A stretch of 64,000 nucleotides of DNA from Duganella margarita. GTDB taxonomy: Bacteria; Pseudomonadota; Gammaproteobacteria; Burkholderiales; Burkholderiaceae_D. The first letter of the stretch is position 1, and the number at the start of each line of letters is the position of its first letter. Positions 1-7,118 of the stretch are shown piece after piece. Both the position numbers and the translations under genes were made by a program. The stretch lies in NCBI RefSeq assembly GCF_009857535.1, contig NZ_WWCS01000001.1, positions 310,001-374,000 on the forward strand, in the 5' to 3' direction. Under the pieces are notes generated by a model. The model worked only from the letters and a program-made list of their open reading frames with translations. It was not told where the DNA came from and did no database searches.

Positions 1-115
1 CGAAGAAACGCTGGCCAACAACAGCTCCGGCATCGACTACGCGAAAGCGCAAGCCGAACTGGCAGCGGCCATCGGCCAGCTGGCAGCCATCGCCAAACTG
101 CGCGCGAAGCACTAA
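1..115 (+). CDS. atpC: ATP synthase epsilon subunit, C-terminal end (partial)
   Basis: This is the last 37 codons of a gene that starts before the window; the reading frame begins at base 2 and stops with TAA at 113-115. The readable end is an alanine-rich two-helix segment containing AKAQAELAAAIGQLAAIAKL and finishing RAKH. It resembles the C-terminal helical hairpin of betaproteobacterial F1 epsilon subunits, which sit on the F1 central stalk and regulate ATP hydrolysis. The strong terminator just downstream fits the last gene of an atp operon. The call rests on a short tail and recalled family similarity only; the upstream atpD would confirm it. Confidence 0.7.
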   Translation, partial: EETLANNSSGIDYAKAQAELAAAIGQLAAIAKLRAKH

Positions 116-158
116 GCAACGCAACCCGGTAGCACAGCAAAAAAGGCAGCCTCGGCTT

Positions 159-292
159 TAATGCAGTTAAGTTAAGCTGGAATTTCACATCGTCATTCCC
201 GCGCAAGCGGGAATCCATAGGACGTTTGCCGGGCAAACGCGGCATGGGTTCCCGCTTGCGCGGGAACGACGGCGCTTAACTTAACGGCATTA
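159..292. mobile_element. MITE with 19-bp IS4-like terminal inverted repeats
   Basis: A non-coding element of about 134 bp. TAATGCAGTTAAGTTAAGC (159-177) and the reverse complement of 274-292 (TAATGCCGTTAAGTTAAGC) form terminal inverted repeats with one mismatch. The element is flanked by an 11-bp direct repeat CAGCCTCGGCT at 147-157 and 293-303, which is a target-site duplication inside the atp terminator. The tips resemble those I recall for IS4 (TAATGCCGATCAGTTAAG), a family that makes long duplications. The core holds one copy of the dispersed palindromic repeat (191-271) around a CGTTTGCC-G-GGCAAACG palindrome, so the whole element can fold into one hairpin. No transposase is encoded, so mobility would need an IS4-family enzyme in trans. 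Confidence 0.8.
191..271. repeat. dispersed palindromic (REP/BIME-like) repeat, copy 1
   Basis: Two inverted units of the type GTCATTCCCGCGCAAGCGGG/AATCCAT face each other across a short loop. It is carried inside the MITE. Related copies lie at 13593-13670 and 32668-32747. Confidence 0.8.
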
Positions 293-362
293 CAGCCTCG
301 GCTGCCTTTTTTTTATTGCATCAGAGGATGTTGAGAGTCCCCCGCTGACGGGTGTCTCGCCG

Positions 363-1178
363 TTAGCTAGCGTTGCAGCTGACGCGGTAGTCGGAAGGGG
401 GCTTGCCGACGAGTTTTTCGAAATCCATGGTGAAATGCGCCTGGTCGTAGTAGCCCAGTTGCTGGGCCAGTTCGGCCAGGCTGATGGCGCTGCCCTTGGC
501 CAGCAGGTCGGCGGCGTCCAGCAGGCGCTTGCGGCGGATGATCCACTTCGGGCTGGCGCCGATGTAGTCCTTGAACACCAGCTGCAACTTGCGCACGCTG
601 AGCCCGGTATGATCGGCCAGCTGCTGCACTTGCGTGATGTCGGCATGGCCGTCGATTACCTGCAGGATGGCGGCGATGCGCTCCACCGCCGGGTCCGGCG
701 CCGGCAGCGCGCGGCGCAGGAAGGCGCTGGCGGCGGCGACCATGCCGGCATCGTCGGCCGCATCCAGCACGCTGCGCTCGGTCTGCGCGTCGTCGCAGGC
801 AAACACGGCGGACAGCGGCAGCTGGCGATCGGTGATCGACTGCACCTCCGCCTGCAGGAAGGCGCGAAAGGCGCCGGGCCGGAAGCTGATGCCCAGCACC
901 CGGCCGCTGCCTTGCAGCGTGTATTCAAACGATCCCGTCATCACGCCGAAGATCGCCGTGCGGCCCGCGTCAAACACCAGGTGGATGGCGTGGCGGGGCA
1001 GGGTGCGCTGCACATGCACCACGCCGTCCGGCAGCGTCCACGCCACCAGCCAGAAGTGTTCGACGAACGGCGCCAGATCGGCATCCGGCAGGTATTGCGC
1101 AAGCCGAAAAACTTTTTCGCCAGCCGCCGGATTCACCACACCGCGGGTCGGACGCGGTACACTTTGCAGTGTTGTCAT
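363..1178 (-). CDS. AraC family transcriptional regulator
   Basis: A 271-residue one-component regulator. The N-terminal part (about 1-150) resembles the cupin-like sensor domain found in AraC proteins with a DUF6597-type front end. The C-terminal 85 residues are a two-helix-turn-helix AraC domain, with LADHTGLSVRKLQ and LAQQLGYYDQAHFTMDF as the two HTH segments and a final GKPPSDYR motif. It is divergent from the glutathione transferase gene at 1256 with 77 bp between them, so it may control that gene, though this is inferred from position only. The ligand is unknown. Length and both DNA-binding motifs are intact. Confidence 0.88.
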   Translation of the reverse strand: MTTLQSVPRPTRGVVNPAAGEKVFRLAQYLPDADLAPFVEHFWLVAWTLPDGVVHVQRTLPRHAIHLVFDAGRTAIFGVMTGSFEYTLQGSGRVLGISFRPGAFRAFLQAEVQSITDRQLPLSAVFACDDAQTERSVLDAADDAGMVAAASAFLRRALPAPDPAVERIAAILQVIDGHADITQVQQLADHTGLSVRKLQLVFKDYIGASPKWIIRRKRLLDAADLLAKGSAISLAELAQQLGYYDQAHFTMDFEKLVGKPPSDYRVSCNAS

Positions 1179-1255
1179 ATTGCGTTCGCGTTTTTACAAG
1201 ACCTCCATCTTAGCAAGAGTTATCGTGAGTTTTCACCCAACCGAAGGAGAAAATC

Positions 1256-1885
1256 ATGGCACCGCAACTGACTCTGTACCACTGCCCGCAATCACGCTCG
1301 ACCGGCGTGCTGACTTTGCTGGAAGAACTGCACGCTCCGTACGAACTGCATGTGATGAACATGAAAAAGGGCGAGAACCGCGAAGCGGCCTATCTGGCTG
1401 TCAATCCCATGGGCAAAGTGCCAGCAATACGCCATGGCGACGCCATCATCACCGAACAGGTGGCGATCTACCTCTATCTGGCCGACTTGTTCCCGGACGC
1501 CAAACTGGCGCCGCCGCTCGGCGATCCGCTGCGCGGTCCCTACCTGCGCTGGATGGCCTTCTACGGCAGCTGCTTCGAGCCGGCGATTGTCGACCAGTGG
1601 CTAAAGAACAAGCCGGCCGACAAGCAAGCCTGCCACTACGGCGACTTCGACACCATGTTCAACACGCTAATCGAACAACTGTCCAAAGGCCCATACCTGC
1701 TGGGCGAACAATTCAGCGCGCTGGACGTGCTGTGGGGCACGGCTTTCGGCTGGATGGTGATGTTCGGGCTGGTGCCCAAGCTGCCCGTCATCGAGCAGTA
1801 CATTGCACGGGTGAGCCAGCGTCCGGCCGCATTGGCCGCGCGTGAGAAAGACGCGGAACTGGTCGCCGAGCAAGCGGTGGCATGA
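1256..1885 (+). CDS. glutathione S-transferase family protein
   Basis: A 209-residue cytosolic glutathione transferase. The N-terminal thioredoxin-like domain (1-80) starts LTLYHCPQSRSTGVLTLLEE, with CPQSRS as the glutathione-activating region, NPMGKVPAI as the cis-proline loop and ITEQVAIYLYLAD closing the glutathione site. The C-terminal half is the all-helical substrate domain. The start is set by AAGGAG nine bases upstream of ATG. It would conjugate or reduce electrophilic or peroxidic compounds with glutathione; the substrate cannot be read from sequence. It is convergent with the LysR gene, with three bases between the stops. Confidence 0.88.
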   Translation: MAPQLTLYHCPQSRSTGVLTLLEELHAPYELHVMNMKKGENREAAYLAVNPMGKVPAIRHGDAIITEQVAIYLYLADLFPDAKLAPPLGDPLRGPYLRWMAFYGSCFEPAIVDQWLKNKPADKQACHYGDFDTMFNTLIEQLSKGPYLLGEQFSALDVLWGTAFGWMVMFGLVPKLPVIEQYIARVSQRPAALAAREKDAELVAEQAVA

Positions 1886-1888
1886 GCG

Positions 1889-2812
1889 TTACATGCTGGA
1901 GAGGGCGTCCGGCAGCCGCTGTGCCCGAAACGCGTCGACGACAAAGTCGACAAAAGCGCGCGTCTTCGCCGGCAGCAGTTTCTGGCTGGTGAAATAGAGC
2001 GAAACCGCTCCCACATCGCCATACCAGTCGGGCAGCAGGCGCACCAGCGCGCCGCTGGCCAGATGTGGCGCGGCGTGGGGAACCGGTATCAATCCAACCC
2101 CGAGGCCGAGCATTACCGCTCGGCTGAGTGCGTCCGGATCGCTGACCAGCATTACCGCCTGCTGCTTTGCCGTGACTTCCTCGCCGGCCTGGGTCCGCAT
2201 GACCTGGGTTCGCACGCGGCCGGTCATTGGTGAACGCATGACAATATTGGGCCAGCCGGCTAGCTCGGACGGGTCGGCGGGCGCTCGCTTGCCCTGCACC
2301 AGCGCCGGCGCCGCCACCGCGATCAGATGGATGCGCGCCAGTTCGCGCGCCACCATGCCGGGGGGCAGTTCAAAGCCGGCGCCGATGGCTGCATCGAAAC
2401 CGCCGGCAATCAAGTCCAGCGGACGGCTGTCGAACACCCAGTCGGGCGTCACGCCAGGATATTTTTCGAGAAACGCTGGCATCAGCGGCAGCAGGAAATC
2501 CATGCCGAATCCCGGCGCGGCGCTCAGCTTCAGCACGCCGGCCGGCTGCCCGGCATTGACCTTGATGTCGGCGATGGCTTCCTGGATGCTGTCCAGTCCC
2601 CCTGCAACCGAACGCCGGAAACGCTCGCCGGCTTCGCTCAGCGCCAGGCCTCGCGTGCTGCGGGCGAATAGCCGGACCCCCAGATTGCGCTCCAGTTGCG
2701 CCACGTTGCGGCTGACCGCCGCCGGCGTCAAGCCGAGCCGGCGCGCCGCTGCCGAGAAGCTGCCGCTCTCGGCGCTGCGGACGAAGGATTCCAGATTGGC
2801 GAGGGTTTCCAT
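1889..2812 (-). CDS. LysR family transcriptional regulator
   Basis: A 307-residue LysR regulator starting METLANLESFVRSAESGSFS, a typical family N-terminus. The frame is open for 27 more codons upstream, but the ATG at 2812 has an AAGG site eight bases before it and matches the family start. The winged HTH is at about 1-60 (AARRLGLTPAAVSRNVAQLE) and a two-lobe effector-binding domain follows. It is divergent from an NADP-binding oxidoreductase gene at 2925 across 112 bp, the usual arrangement for a LysR protein and its target. The effector is unknown. Confidence 0.88.
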   Translation of the reverse strand: METLANLESFVRSAESGSFSAAARRLGLTPAAVSRNVAQLERNLGVRLFARSTRGLALSEAGERFRRSVAGGLDSIQEAIADIKVNAGQPAGVLKLSAAPGFGMDFLLPLMPAFLEKYPGVTPDWVFDSRPLDLIAGGFDAAIGAGFELPPGMVARELARIHLIAVAAPALVQGKRAPADPSELAGWPNIVMRSPMTGRVRTQVMRTQAGEEVTAKQQAVMLVSDPDALSRAVMLGLGVGLIPVPHAAPHLASGALVRLLPDWYGDVGAVSLYFTSQKLLPAKTRAFVDFVVDAFRAQRLPDALSSM

Positions 2813-2924
2813 GGGCTTGCCTTCAAGTGTTGATTGAAACTGATTATAGGCCAACCCCACTAACGTCATCAGCGCTGCCGGCCTAAGATTCAACTCATCA
2901 AATAATCACTTCAAAGGAAATATC

Positions 2925-3572
2925 ATGAGTATCGGCATCATTGGTTCGGGCGCGCTGGGCGCCAGTTTCGCGCGCCTGGTGGCCAAGGCAGGACTTTCCG
3001 CCGTCATCTCCAACAGCCGTGGACCGGCCTCGCTGGCGGAACTGGTGCAGGAACTGGGCCCATCGATCCAGGCCGGCACGGTAGCGCAAGCGGCAAGTGC
3101 TGACATTGTCCTGGTGGCGGTGCGCTGGGTGGATGCGGCGAAGGTGCTGGGCAGTTTGCCGGCGTGGCAGGGGCGCATCGTAATCGATGGCACCAACCCG
3201 GTGGAATTCTTCGATCCCGCCACCTCGCCGGAGGCGAACGATCCCACCAACCCGCTGGCCGCTTACGGCATCAAGCCGGTCGACTTGGGCGGCAAGCATT
3301 CGAGTCAGATCATCGCGCAATTGGTGCCGGGCGCGCGCCTGGTCAAGGCTTTTAACCACAACGATGTCAACGTGCTGAAGGAGCCGCACACGGCCGGTGG
3401 CAAACGCGTGCTGTTTTATTCCGGCGATGACGTGGCGGCTAAAGCCGAAGTGCGCGCCATCATGGAGGCGGCCGGGTTCCTCCCGATCGACCTCGGCCCG
3501 CTGGAGGTTGGCGGCCCGCTCGCCTCCTTGCCTTTTGGTCCGCTGTCGACGCACAACTTCGTCAGTATCTAA
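2925..3572 (+). CDS. NADPH-dependent F420 reductase-like oxidoreductase
   Basis: A 215-residue Rossmann protein of the coenzyme F420-dependent NADP oxidoreductase family. The dinucleotide motif GIIGSGALGASFARL is at residues 3-17. A VVAVRW-like strand, the IVIDGTNP motif and a KAFNHND segment follow, as in family members. Most proteobacterial members are not tied to F420, so the substrate is open. ATG follows AAAGGAAATATC. It is probably the target of the divergent LysR gene. Its stop overlaps that of speD by four bases (convergent). Confidence 0.82.
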   Translation: MSIGIIGSGALGASFARLVAKAGLSAVISNSRGPASLAELVQELGPSIQAGTVAQAASADIVLVAVRWVDAAKVLGSLPAWQGRIVIDGTNPVEFFDPATSPEANDPTNPLAAYGIKPVDLGGKHSSQIIAQLVPGARLVKAFNHNDVNVLKEPHTAGGKRVLFYSGDDVAAKAEVRAIMEAAGFLPIDLGPLEVGGPLASLPFGPLSTHNFVSI

Positions 3573-3976
3573 TCGCTATCGGCGGCCTGTGTGGGCGCCG
3601 CAGAGCGGGCAAGCAGGTGAATGCGGTGATGGGAGGTACAGGGCTGCAGCGCTGCGGTGATGATAGCAAGCGCTAACTCCGGCTGCGCGCTGCCGCACAT
3701 GAAGAGGTCGGCGGCGGCAAAGCCGCATTCCGGCCAGGTGTGAATGGTGATGTGGGATTCGGCCAGCAGCACCACGCCGGTCACGCCCTGACCGTCGCCG
3801 AAGGCGTGGAAGTGACTGAACAGGATGTGTGCGCCGGCCGCTTCGGCGGCCTGGCGCAACAGCGTTTCCAGCCCGGCGCAGTCGCTCAGTTTGTCGGCGG
3901 CGATGCCGCTCAGGTCGGCCAGCACATGGGTGCCGGACGCCACATGCGTTGCCGCCGGTAGCGCTTCGCGCTTCAC
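3569..3976 (-). CDS. speD: S-adenosylmethionine decarboxylase proenzyme (small, prokaryotic type)
   Basis: A 135-residue class 1 AdoMet decarboxylase, which makes decarboxylated AdoMet, the aminopropyl donor for polyamine synthesis. The self-cleavage site is LLAESHITIHTWPE: cleavage before Ser74 would leave the pyruvoyl group. His79 and Cys94 (FMCG) match the processing and proton-donor residues of the Thermotoga enzyme by spacing. The start is GTG at 3976, with GGAGG seven bases upstream. It overlaps the stop of the microprotein gene as GTGA, so translation is probably coupled. It is the last gene of the leftward polyamine/membrane operon, and the matching aminopropyltransferase is in the divergent operon at 7119. 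The open frame extends upstream to 4042, but only as a shadow of the glycine-rich gene. Confidence 0.85.
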   Translation of the reverse strand: MKREALPAATHVASGTHVLADLSGIAADKLSDCAGLETLLRQAAEAAGAHILFSHFHAFGDGQGVTGVVLLAESHITIHTWPECGFAAADLFMCGSAQPELALAIITAALQPCTSHHRIHLLARSAAPTQAADSD

Positions 3977-4149
3977 TTGTGGCCTCCACCGCCTGAACCG
4001 CCACCCCAGCTGCCGCCGCCACCGCCGGTGTGCGAACTCCACGAACTGCCGCCGGCGCTGCGGCCCGAGCCGCCGCTCACCATGCGCGTCCAGCTGCTGC
4101 CGGCGCTAAACAGTACGACGACGATCGCGTAGATAAAAAATTTGCTCAT
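3973..4149 (-). CDS. 58-aa glycine-rich single-pass membrane microprotein
   Basis: A small gene read directly from the sequence. It starts ATG at 4149 (MSKFFIYAIVVVLFSAGSSW), so residues 4-16 form a short hydrophobic helix, and the rest is a Gly/Ser tail ending GGGSGGGGHK. Its start overlaps the DUF4178 stop as ATGA and its stop overlaps the speD start as GTGA. Such chained overlaps on both sides argue that it is translated. It has no recognised domain. Given its neighbours, it may be a small subunit or anchor of a membrane complex; that is inference. It is easily missed by gene callers because of its length and low complexity. Confidence 0.65.
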   Translation of the reverse strand: MSKFFIYAIVVVLFSAGSSWTRMVSGGSGRSAGGSSWSSHTGGGGGSWGGGSGGGGHK

Positions 4150-5615
4150 GTTTTTTCGTTATCGTCGAGGAAGACGGCAGGCAGATAAATGGCGATCGCG
4201 GCGATCGCGGTCATGAACCAGGTGCCGGAGAAGTTGAACAGCAGCGGCACCGCATTCACCACCAGCATGAACCAGATGATGTACTTGGCGGTGGTGCGAT
4301 AGCGGTTGTTGCCGAACGGCTTGGCCTTCGACGGCGCTTTCACCTTGCCCTTGAAGCCGGTGCCGAACCACACCGCCAGCTGGTCGGCCGACACCGGCGA
4401 GGAGCGCGACCACGTCATCTCGCTGTCGGTGGTTTCGGCGGCCAGCCGCAACTGGCCGGCCTGGAACTCCGCCACCTGCGCCTTGTCGCCGACCGACACG
4501 CGCCAGTTGAAGGCGCCCACCGCATAAGTCACCTCCGCCTCGTAGCTGTACAAGGCGGAAAACTGCACCTTGTCCACCGCCACACTGCCGGCGCCGGGCA
4601 TGTACGACATCGGCCACGACGACAGCACATTGGCGCCGGACCAGCCGTCTTCCGTCAGCACCAGCCACGAGAAGCCGGCGCGCGGGCCGTACATCAGGTA
4701 TTCGTCCCACTCATTGGCTTCATCGTCGGCGCGCCGCATCATGCCGATGATGGTGAAGTCCTGGTTGTTGATTTTGGCGGTGGCGCCCAGCTCCAGCATC
4801 AGCGGCACGGCTTCCACCCGTTCGCCGGCGGCCACCACTTGCGCCTTGGGACTGGCGGCGTCGATCTGCGTGGCGCAGGCCGGGCACACCAGGTTGGCGG
4901 TAATGCCGGGCAGGTATTTGATCGGCGTGCCGCACGACGGGCAGTCCAGCGCCGACAGCTTGCCGCGATAACGGCCGGCCGCACGCTGGATGGTGTCGTC
5001 GTCGCGCAGCAGCTGGCATTGCAGGCTGTCCAGCGTGACGGCGAGGCCGGTGTAGACCACCGGCTGCGGTCCGTCGGAATAATCGAGGGTGATGAATTCC
5101 TGGCCGCGGCGGAAGTCGGCCACTTTGGCCTGGTAGCCATCGCCTACCTTGAACGGCAGCTCGCCCTGGCCGCCAATGCAATCGGCCACGCGCACTTCGG
5201 CTGCCGTATACAAGCCGCCGCCGATGCCGTAGGTACGGCCGGGCACCAGCTCCTCGAAAGCCTGCGGCGGTTTGGCGCCGTCATATTCGGCGGTGATGGT
5301 GTACATGCCGGACGAATCGCCCAGCCAGGAGGTTTTACCGTCGTCGAACAGCAGATACCACTCGTTCCACATGCCGGCCGAATAGCGCAGCTGGATGCGG
5401 CCGACCACCGTGAACGGCCGGCCACCGAGTACGCCAGCGGTGCCGATCTGGATCGGCGAGTAGTCCTCCAGCACGGACGACATCTTGCCCAGGTCTTTGA
5501 CGGCGTCGGCGTCCTTGAGCACCCGCGTGCTGCAATACTCGCAGACCGCCATGACCGAGGCGTGCGAGTGGAATTTGACTTCCGCGCCGCAGCTGGGACA
5601 GGAAACGATTTGCAT
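4146..5615 (-). CDS. DUF4178 protein with two zinc ribbons and C-terminal membrane helices
   Basis: A 489-residue protein of unknown biochemical role. It opens with a CPSC...CEYC zinc ribbon (residues 6-29), followed by a DUF4178-type beta domain. A second ribbon (CPSCGTPIKYL...CPAC, about 225-250) precedes a second DUF4178-type domain, and residues about 435-480 form two membrane helices before the charged end DDNEKT. The layout is therefore two ribbon-plus-DUF4178 units on a C-terminal membrane anchor, facing the cytosol. It lies six bases after the SPFH gene and overlaps the microprotein start, so it belongs to one operon. DUF4178 genes commonly neighbour SPFH, DUF350 and polyamine genes. 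Confidence 0.8.
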   Translation of the reverse strand: MQIVSCPSCGAEVKFHSHASVMAVCEYCSTRVLKDADAVKDLGKMSSVLEDYSPIQIGTAGVLGGRPFTVVGRIQLRYSAGMWNEWYLLFDDGKTSWLGDSSGMYTITAEYDGAKPPQAFEELVPGRTYGIGGGLYTAAEVRVADCIGGQGELPFKVGDGYQAKVADFRRGQEFITLDYSDGPQPVVYTGLAVTLDSLQCQLLRDDDTIQRAAGRYRGKLSALDCPSCGTPIKYLPGITANLVCPACATQIDAASPKAQVVAAGERVEAVPLMLELGATAKINNQDFTIIGMMRRADDEANEWDEYLMYGPRAGFSWLVLTEDGWSGANVLSSWPMSYMPGAGSVAVDKVQFSALYSYEAEVTYAVGAFNWRVSVGDKAQVAEFQAGQLRLAAETTDSEMTWSRSSPVSADQLAVWFGTGFKGKVKAPSKAKPFGNNRYRTTAKYIIWFMLVVNAVPLLFNFSGTWFMTAIAAIAIYLPAVFLDDNEKT

Positions 5616-5621
5616 GCAGTA

Positions 5622-6662
5622 TTAGCCGATCAGTTTTTTCAGCAGTTCAGCCTTGGTGCTGTCGTAGTCGGCGGCCGAGATCAGGCCTTTGTCGAGCAGG
5701 CCCTTGAGTTTCCCCAGACGGTCTTCGATCGATTCCTCGGACGTAGCTGGCGGAGCCGCAGGTACAGCTGCCGCCGCTTGCGGCGCCAGCGTGCGGCCCA
5801 TGGTCTGGCCGATTACCTGGCCCACCGACAGGCCGGCGCCGAGACCCGCACCGATGCCGGCCAGGCCGCCCTCGTTGCCGGCCGCCAGCGGGATCGAGCT
5901 GGCCACCTGATACTTGGTGAAGCCGGCCAGCTTGTCGGCGCTCATGCCGCCCTTCATGCCGGCCGAGATGCGCTCGTCCAGCGCCGCCTGCAGTTCTTCC
6001 GGCAGGCTGACGCTGGCCACGTTGAATTCATCCAGCGCGATGCCGTAGCGGGCAAACGCCGTGGTCAGGTCGCCCTTGACCTGCTGCGCCATCAGCGCCT
6101 GGTTGGCCGCCATGTCGAGGAACGGCACTTGCGACGCGCCGAGCGAACTGGCCATGGTCGCCATCAGGATGCCGCGCAGCTGGTCCTCCACCTCGTCGCG
6201 GGTGTACACCTCGCGCGTGCCGCTGATCTCCGAGAAGAAGGTGCGCGCGTTGGTCACGCGGTACGAATACATGCCGAAGGCGCGCACGCGCACCATGTCG
6301 AAATCCTTGTCGCGGATGGTGATCGGCTGCGGCGTGCCCCATTTGCGGCCGGTCTGCACGCGGGTGCTGAAGAAGTACACGTCCGATTTGAACGGCGAGT
6401 CAAACAGCTTGTCCCAGTTTTTCAGGTTGGTCAGCACCGGCAGCGTGCGCGTGGTCAGCGTGTGGGTGCCGGGACCGAAGACGTCGGCCACCTGGCCCTC
6501 GTTGACGAACACCGCCACCTGTGATTCGCGCACCACCAGCTGGCCGCCGTTCTGGATCTCCTGGTCGGCCATCGGATAGCGCCACGCCAGCACGCCTTCG
6601 GTGTCCTCGTTCCATTGCAGTACATCGATAAACTGCTTCTTGATAAAGCTGCCGATACCCAT
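5622..6662 (-). CDS. SPFH-domain (virion core protein-like, YdjI-type) protein with SHOCT tail
   Basis: A 346-residue SPFH/band-7 protein of the 'virion core protein, lumpy skin disease virus'-like group, related to Bacillus YdjI. It starts MGIGSFIKKQFIDVLQW, has the SPFH fold through about residue 220, and then a hydrophobic Gly/Ala-rich stretch (AGIGAGLGAGLSVGQVIGQT). It ends in a SHOCT-type helix pair (SIEDRLGKLKGLLDKGLIS...). Such proteins form oligomeric membrane-surface scaffolds; YdjI takes part in a PspA-linked membrane-stress system. No PspA is encoded next to it here. It sits between DUF350 (19-bp gap) and DUF4178 (6-bp gap). Confidence 0.85.
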   Translation of the reverse strand: MGIGSFIKKQFIDVLQWNEDTEGVLAWRYPMADQEIQNGGQLVVRESQVAVFVNEGQVADVFGPGTHTLTTRTLPVLTNLKNWDKLFDSPFKSDVYFFSTRVQTGRKWGTPQPITIRDKDFDMVRVRAFGMYSYRVTNARTFFSEISGTREVYTRDEVEDQLRGILMATMASSLGASQVPFLDMAANQALMAQQVKGDLTTAFARYGIALDEFNVASVSLPEELQAALDERISAGMKGGMSADKLAGFTKYQVASSIPLAAGNEGGLAGIGAGLGAGLSVGQVIGQTMGRTLAPQAAAAVPAAPPATSEESIEDRLGKLKGLLDKGLISAADYDSTKAELLKKLIG

Positions 6663-6681
6663 GATGGTCCTCGCTTCGAAA

Positions 6682-7068
6682 TTAGGAAATGCCGGCGCCG
6701 TTGATCACGCCGATGGAAATGGAAATCGCGCCGAGCAGGCCGCCGAACGCCGTGTTGTTCGCCTCAATCTGGTCCTTAGACATATTCAGCACCCGCGTGG
6801 TGATGGCGTACGCCAGCATCTGGATCAGCATTGCGCCGAGGGCCCAGGCGAAAAACTGCTGGTAGTCGAGCGTATGCATCAGGGCCGAACCGATGGTGAT
6901 GGAAAAACCGATCAACGCTCCGCCCAGCGATAGCGCCGCCGCCTGGTTGCCCGCGCGGATCAGCTTCACCTCGTCGAACGGCGTCGACCAGGTGTAGGCC
7001 TTGAAGAACACGGCCAGCAGCAAAGCGGCCAGCAACAGGTGAATCAGGTAGTTTAGGATGGCGGGCAC
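6682..7068 (-). CDS. DUF350 (YjfL-type) membrane protein
   Basis: A 128-residue integral membrane protein with about four hydrophobic helices: residues 5-24, 45-65, 73-92 and 106-126. The GGALIGFSITIGSAL segment and the late repeat GGLLGAISISIGVINGAG are typical of DUF350. The start is GTG at 7068 with AAGG upstream. It is the first gene of the leftward operon, directly facing the aminopropyltransferase gene across 50 bp. E. coli YjfL belongs to a comparable yjf cluster, but no function is established that I know of. A channel or membrane-organising role is a guess. Confidence 0.85.
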   Translation of the reverse strand: MPAILNYLIHLLLAALLLAVFFKAYTWSTPFDEVKLIRAGNQAAALSLGGALIGFSITIGSALMHTLDYQQFFAWALGAMLIQMLAYAITTRVLNMSKDQIEANNTAFGGLLGAISISIGVINGAGIS

Positions 7069-7118
7069 GGCACACCTTCAGGTAAAGTATTACTTGATAA
7101 TAATGCAAATGAGCAGAA
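7069..7118. promoter_or_regulatory. 50-bp divergent promoter region of the polyamine/membrane locus
   Basis: This AT-rich gap (GTAAAGTATTACTTGATAATAATGC) separates the start codons of the DUF350 and aminopropyltransferase genes. Promoters for both operons must overlap here or lie inside the opposite gene, so the two sides are probably co-controlled. I could not assign -10/-35 boxes with confidence. Confidence 0.5.

Larger units (their letters stand above)
139..314 (+). terminator. rho-independent terminator split by an inserted element
   Basis: GGCAGCC at 145-151 can pair with GGCTGCC at 300-306, which is followed by eight T at 307-314; an A-run lies at 139-144. Without the insert the sequence would read GGCAGCC-TC-GGCTGCC-T8, a standard terminator for the gene ending at 115. 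The insert is itself foldable, so the stem can still close around it. The right-hand copy alone keeps a shorter CAGCC/GGCTG stem. Confidence 0.75.

Noticed and set aside
3976..4042. 22-codon extension of SpeD
   Set aside because: It is Arg/Trp-rich and an out-of-frame reading of the Gly-rich microprotein; GTG 3976 has GGAGG.
4839..6524. 561-codon open frame opposite the DUF4178 and SPFH genes
   Set aside because: It spans two real genes and their junction, and its composition is typical of antisense frames.
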